A program made the translations under genes and the position numbers. Of a stretch of DNA of 8,793 nucleotides, positions 6,099 to 8,793 are shown piece after piece (positions within the stretch are counted from its first letter, which is position 1; every line of letters begins with the position of its first letter). Origin of the DNA: JAMCXS01 sp964459065 (GTDB lineage: Bacteria > Acidobacteriota > Terriglobia > UBA7540); assembly GCA_964459065.1 (NCBI GenBank), contig CAYWMN010000157.1, positions 1-8,793 of the forward strand. The letters run 5' to 3'. The notes under the pieces are model-generated. The model was not told the DNA's origin. It was given only the letters and a program-made list of their open reading frames with translations, and ran no database searches.

Positions 6099-7127
6099 AT
6101 GGCATCCATCCCGCAAGCGGCCGAAGCGCCCAATCCGAGTCTGGTTTTTGAAACGCTGACAGCTCATCAGCGCACGGCGGCGCTGCGCGCGGCCATTGAG
6201 CTGGATCTGTTCCGGGCCGTCGGCGAAGGTCCGGGCGACGTTCCCTCGCTTGCCAGGCAGTGCTCGGCCTCCGAGCGCGGCATTCGCATTCTCTGCGACT
6301 ACCTGGCGATTCTCGGCCTGCTCAAAAAATCCGACGGCCATTACCACCATACTGCAACCAGCGCGGCGTTTCTCGATCCCCGCTCTCCGGCATGCCTGGC
6401 GGCGACGGCGCGGTTCCTGGGCAATCCCGCAATGCACGAACCTTACCAGAACCTGGCTGACATTGTCCGGAAAGGAACCACCACGCTGCCGGGCCAGGGC
6501 TCCGTTGAACCGGAAAACCCCCTCTGGGTGGAGTTCGCGCACAGCATGGCTCCCATGATGGCGCCCATGGCCGGGCCGCTCGGCTCCATTGTTCTGGACG
6601 GGCACAACGGGGCCGTGCAGGTACTGGACATCGCCGCCGGACACGGGCTTTTCGGCGTCGAAGTGGCCAGGAAGAATCCCCAGGCGCAGGTGACGGCCGT
6701 GGACTGGGCGCCCGTGCTGGAAGTAGCTTACGCAAACGCCCAAAAGGCCGGCGTGGCGGACCGCTACAACAAACTGCCCGGCAGCGCTTTTGAGGTGGAA
6801 TACGGCGGGCCTTATGAAATCGCCCTGCTGACGAACTTCCTGCACCACTTTGACCCTCCCACCTGCGTGAATCTGCTGAAGAAGGTGCATGGGGCGCTCA
6901 AGCCCGGCGGACGCGCTGCGGCGCTGGAATTCGTACCCAACGAAGACCGCGTCTCGCCGCCCGTACCCGCCGCTTTCAGCATGACGATGCTGGCCAGCAC
7001 GGCTTCCGGCGACGCTTATACCCTGCGGCAGCTTGAAGCCATGTACCGGGAAGCCGGCTTCGATCAGGTAACCGCGCATCCGGTTCCAACCGGTCCTCAT
7101 ACGGTGGTGATGGGGCACAAGGAATAG
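6099..7127 (+). CDS. SAM-dependent O-methyltransferase-type protein
   Basis: This 342-residue enzyme has the two-part layout of small-molecule O-methyltransferases (acetylserotonin/hydroxyneurosporene methyltransferase type). An N-terminal winged-helix dimerisation domain (about 15-105, LRAAIELDLFRAV, LCDYLAILGLL) precedes a class I Rossmann domain. SAM motif I is VLDIAAGHGLFG (175-186), the next strand is VTAVDW (198-203), motif II region LLTNFLHHFD (243-252) includes His249/His250, and LKPGGRAAALEF (267-278) is motif III. In this family a His in that region can act as catalytic base, so O-methylation is plausible, but the substrate is unknown. AAAGGAGA (6083-6090) is eight bases before the ATG. 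No biosynthetic partner gene is adjacent. Relatives occur in pigment and natural-product pathways, yet the isolated setting does not support a specific one. Confidence 0.88.
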   Translation: MASIPQAAEAPNPSLVFETLTAHQRTAALRAAIELDLFRAVGEGPGDVPSLARQCSASERGIRILCDYLAILGLLKKSDGHYHHTATSAAFLDPRSPACLAATARFLGNPAMHEPYQNLADIVRKGTTTLPGQGSVEPENPLWVEFAHSMAPMMAPMAGPLGSIVLDGHNGAVQVLDIAAGHGLFGVEVARKNPQAQVTAVDWAPVLEVAYANAQKAGVADRYNKLPGSAFEVEYGGPYEIALLTNFLHHFDPPTCVNLLKKVHGALKPGGRAAALEFVPNEDRVSPPVPAAFSMTMLASTASGDAYTLRQLEAMYREAGFDQVTAHPVPTGPHTVVMGHKE

Positions 7128-7337
7128 CACCCTCCGCGACCGCACTAAAACTCGCGCGGCGGGCCTTAGGGCGGATTGGCAATGCCCCGGCCACTTGCCC
7201 CAACACGGCCATCCATCGCCGGCTTCGAGGCCTGCACAGTCACCGGGCTGCGCCACCGCCCGCCGGCCAGCCTTGCGGCCTTTCGCGGCGATATGTTACC
7301 TTCATAAGTTCAAGTCCTCACAAGGCTTTTCGACTAA

Positions 7338-7919
7338 GTGGGCAAACTCATGATTTCAGGTTACCAAGGCCGCTTGCCCCGTATTCAAGCCTCCGCATTT
7401 GTGGCCCATGACGCGGACGTGATCGGGGATGTTGAAATTGGTGAGGAATCGAGCGTGTGGTTCCAGACGGTGCTGCGCGGTGATGTGGCCGCCATTCGCG
7501 TTGGAAGCCGGAGCAACATCCAGGATGGGTCCATCCTGCACGGCAACCAGGGAATGCCGACCATTGTGGGCGATTGGGTAACCGTGGGGCACCGCGCCAT
7601 TCTGCATGCCTGCCGGGTGGAAAATCATTGCCTGATCGGCATGGGAGCCATTGTGCTGAGCGGCGCCCGCGTGGGAGAAGGTTCGATTGTGGCGGCCGGA
7701 GCGCTGGTGCCCGAGGGAACGGTGATTCCGCCCGCCAGCCTTTACGTGGGAGTTCCCGCGCGATTGAAACGGAAGCTTTCCGAGGCAGACCGCGAATTTA
7801 TCGACACCCACGCAAACCACTATTTGGAGTACCTGCGAGCGTACCGGGCGGAAAAAACAGAAGAGCCTTCTTCCCAATCGAGCCCGGAAGCCGGGAAGCC
7901 GGATCGCTCCGCAAATTGA
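7338..7919 (+). CDS. Gamma-class carbonic anhydrase family protein
   Basis: This protein of 193 residues is a left-handed parallel beta-helix protein of the YrdA/PaaY/CamH group, built from hexapeptide repeats (for example VIGDVEIGEESSVW, AIVLSGARVGEGSIV). Expected zinc ligands are H68 (ILHG), H85 and H90 (VGHRAILH), with R47, D49 and Q62 matching conserved active-site positions. Such proteins form trimers with metal sites between subunits. Some hydrate CO2 and others have no demonstrated activity, so activity is inferred. The charged C-terminal helix (about 147-171) is usual, and the Ser/Pro/Glu-rich tail (174-193) looks disordered. GTG 7338 is given as the start; ATG 7350 is equally possible because neither has a strong ribosome binding site. 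The gene is six bases from hisS and probably co-transcribed with it. Confidence 0.92.
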   Translation: MGKLMISGYQGRLPRIQASAFVAHDADVIGDVEIGEESSVWFQTVLRGDVAAIRVGSRSNIQDGSILHGNQGMPTIVGDWVTVGHRAILHACRVENHCLIGMGAIVLSGARVGEGSIVAAGALVPEGTVIPPASLYVGVPARLKRKLSEADREFIDTHANHYLEYLRAYRAEKTEEPSSQSSPEAGKPDRSAN

Positions 7920-7925
7920 ATCATC

Positions 7926-8793
7926 GTGTCCAAAAAAAACGAACTCATCCAATCCGTCAAAGGAACCCGTGACCTGCTGCCCGGCGAAATCGGCCTGTGG
8001 CAGCGCGTGGAACAAGAAGCGCGCCGCGTGTTTGAGGCCTACAACTTCCGCGAAATCCGCACGCCCATCCTGGAGCAGACCGCGCTGTTTGCCCGCAGCG
8101 TGGGAACCGACACCGACATCGTCACCAAGGAAATGTACACCTTTGAGGACCGCGACAGCGAATCGCTGACCTTGCGGCCCGAAGCCACCGCCTCGGTCGT
8201 CCGCGCCTACAACGAACACACGCTCTACAACGAAGGCGGCATCCACAAGCTCTACTATATGGGACCGATGTTCCGCCGCGAACGGCCGCAAAAAGGCCGC
8301 TACCGGCAGTTCTACCAGATCGGCGCGGAAGTTCTGGGTTCCGACCATCCCACGATTGACGCCGAAGTCCTGGAGATGCTGGCGCTGCTGCTGGAGCGGC
8401 TGGGACTCAAGGAATTCCGGCTCCTGGTCAATTCCGTCGGGTGCCCCAAATGCCGTCCCCAATATTTAAAGAACCTTCGCCAGGCGCTCCAAGAAGTGAA
8501 AGAGCAACTCTGCGCCGACTGCCGGCGCCGGGCGCATACAAATCCGCTGCGAGTGCTCGACTGCAAAGTTGAAGCGGACCAGCCCATCATCGAGCGGCTT
8601 CCGCACATTCTCGATTCGCTGTGCCTGGCGTGCCGCCAGCACTTTGAGTGCGTCACCACGGAACTCGAAGAGCGCGGCGTGGCCTTTGAAGTTGTGCCGC
8701 GCCTGGTGCGCGGGCTCGACTACTACACGCGAACCACTTTTGAAATCACCAGCGGCCTGCTGGGGGCGCAGAACGCCCTGCTGGGCGGCGGCC
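7926..8793 (+). CDS. hisS: Histidyl-tRNA synthetase (5' part, runs off the window)
   Basis: The frame gives 289 codons from GTG 7926 without a stop to the window edge; complete bacterial enzymes are usually about 420-430 residues, so roughly the last third is missing. It charges tRNA-His with histidine in the cytoplasm. Class II motif 1 lies at about 41-60 (FREIRTPILEQTALFARSVG). Motif 2 is FRRERPQKGRYRQFYQ (116-131). The histidine-specific motif RGLDYYTRT is at 262-270. Residues 168-243 carry eight Cys, in patterns C173-x2-C176, C196-x2-C199, C213, C233-x2-C236 and C242. Similar Cys-rich inserts occur in a subset of bacterial HisRS and may bind zinc, as inference. There is no clear Shine-Dalgarno site, so translation probably depends on coupling to the carbonic anhydrase gene six bases upstream. 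Confidence 0.97.
   Translation, partial: MSKKNELIQSVKGTRDLLPGEIGLWQRVEQEARRVFEAYNFREIRTPILEQTALFARSVGTDTDIVTKEMYTFEDRDSESLTLRPEATASVVRAYNEHTLYNEGGIHKLYYMGPMFRRERPQKGRYRQFYQIGAEVLGSDHPTIDAEVLEMLALLLERLGLKEFRLLVNSVGCPKCRPQYLKNLRQALQEVKEQLCADCRRRAHTNPLRVLDCKVEADQPIIERLPHILDSLCLACRQHFECVTTELEERGVAFEVVPRLVRGLDYYTRTTFEITSGLLGAQNALLGGG

Noticed and set aside
6024..7256. 410-codon open frame on the minus strand
   Set aside because: It lies antisense to the methyltransferase, whose motifs and ribosome binding site are clear. The translation is Arg/Gly/His-rich without any domain, as expected of an antisense shadow in GC-rich DNA.
7128..7337. Promoter or terminator in the gap before the carbonic anhydrase gene
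   Set aside because: No -35/-10 pair with acceptable spacing and no hairpin with a T tract could be supported. TTGCGG (7273-7278) has no -10 at the right distance.
7356..8462. 368-codon open frame on the minus strand
   Set aside because: It is antisense to both the carbonic anhydrase homologue and hisS, which are unmistakable families, and it has no recognisable motif.
1..8793. CRISPR array, tRNA, rRNA, insertion sequence or long direct repeats
   Set aside because: Reading through the window showed no regularly spaced repeats, no cloverleaf with a T-loop signature, and no transposase or terminal inverted repeats.

Overview
The window is GC-rich bacterial DNA with mostly strong Shine-Dalgarno sites (AAGGAGG-type). 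It has no tRNA, rRNA, CRISPR array, transposase or phage gene. Several exported proteins of unknown function resemble hypothetical proteins I associate with Acidobacteriota, so that phylum is my best guess. This rests on recalled family resemblance, not on a marker gene.

Region 1 (1-701) holds a small putative lipoprotein gene, a terminator-like hairpin, and a 233-bp leader. The leader contains a perfect 16-bp palindrome (567-582) and a nested hairpin (646-683) that ends five bases before a near-ideal ribosome binding site.

Region 2 (702-3573) is a pair of plus-strand genes for exported proteins. The first encodes a secreted protein with an IPT/TIG-like fold but looks broken. The codon at the expected start is ATA, and the frame is lost at a run of four T (1307-1310), from where it continues one frame back to 2131. 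The second overlaps it by an ATGA junction and encodes a secreted protein with two C-terminal peptidoglycan-binding repeats and a long unrecognised middle. Together they look like a cell-envelope module whose first member is decaying or mis-assembled.

Region 3 (3574-3849) separates convergent genes and is dense in hairpins. Three perfect hairpins lie directly end to end at 3754-3819, which suggests a repeat element or a structured bidirectional 3' region.

Region 4 (3850-5899) has a minus-strand metallophosphoesterase with all its metal-binding motifs. It is divergent from two plus-strand genes, probably an operon, for exported proteins of unknown function.

Region 5 (5900-8793) has a class I SAM-dependent methyltransferase of the small-molecule O-methyltransferase type with its own promoter-like region. 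A gamma-class carbonic anhydrase homologue follows, and six bases later comes histidyl-tRNA synthetase (hisS), cut by the window edge. The last two are housekeeping-type genes and probably co-transcribed. The most unusual material is in regions 1-3.
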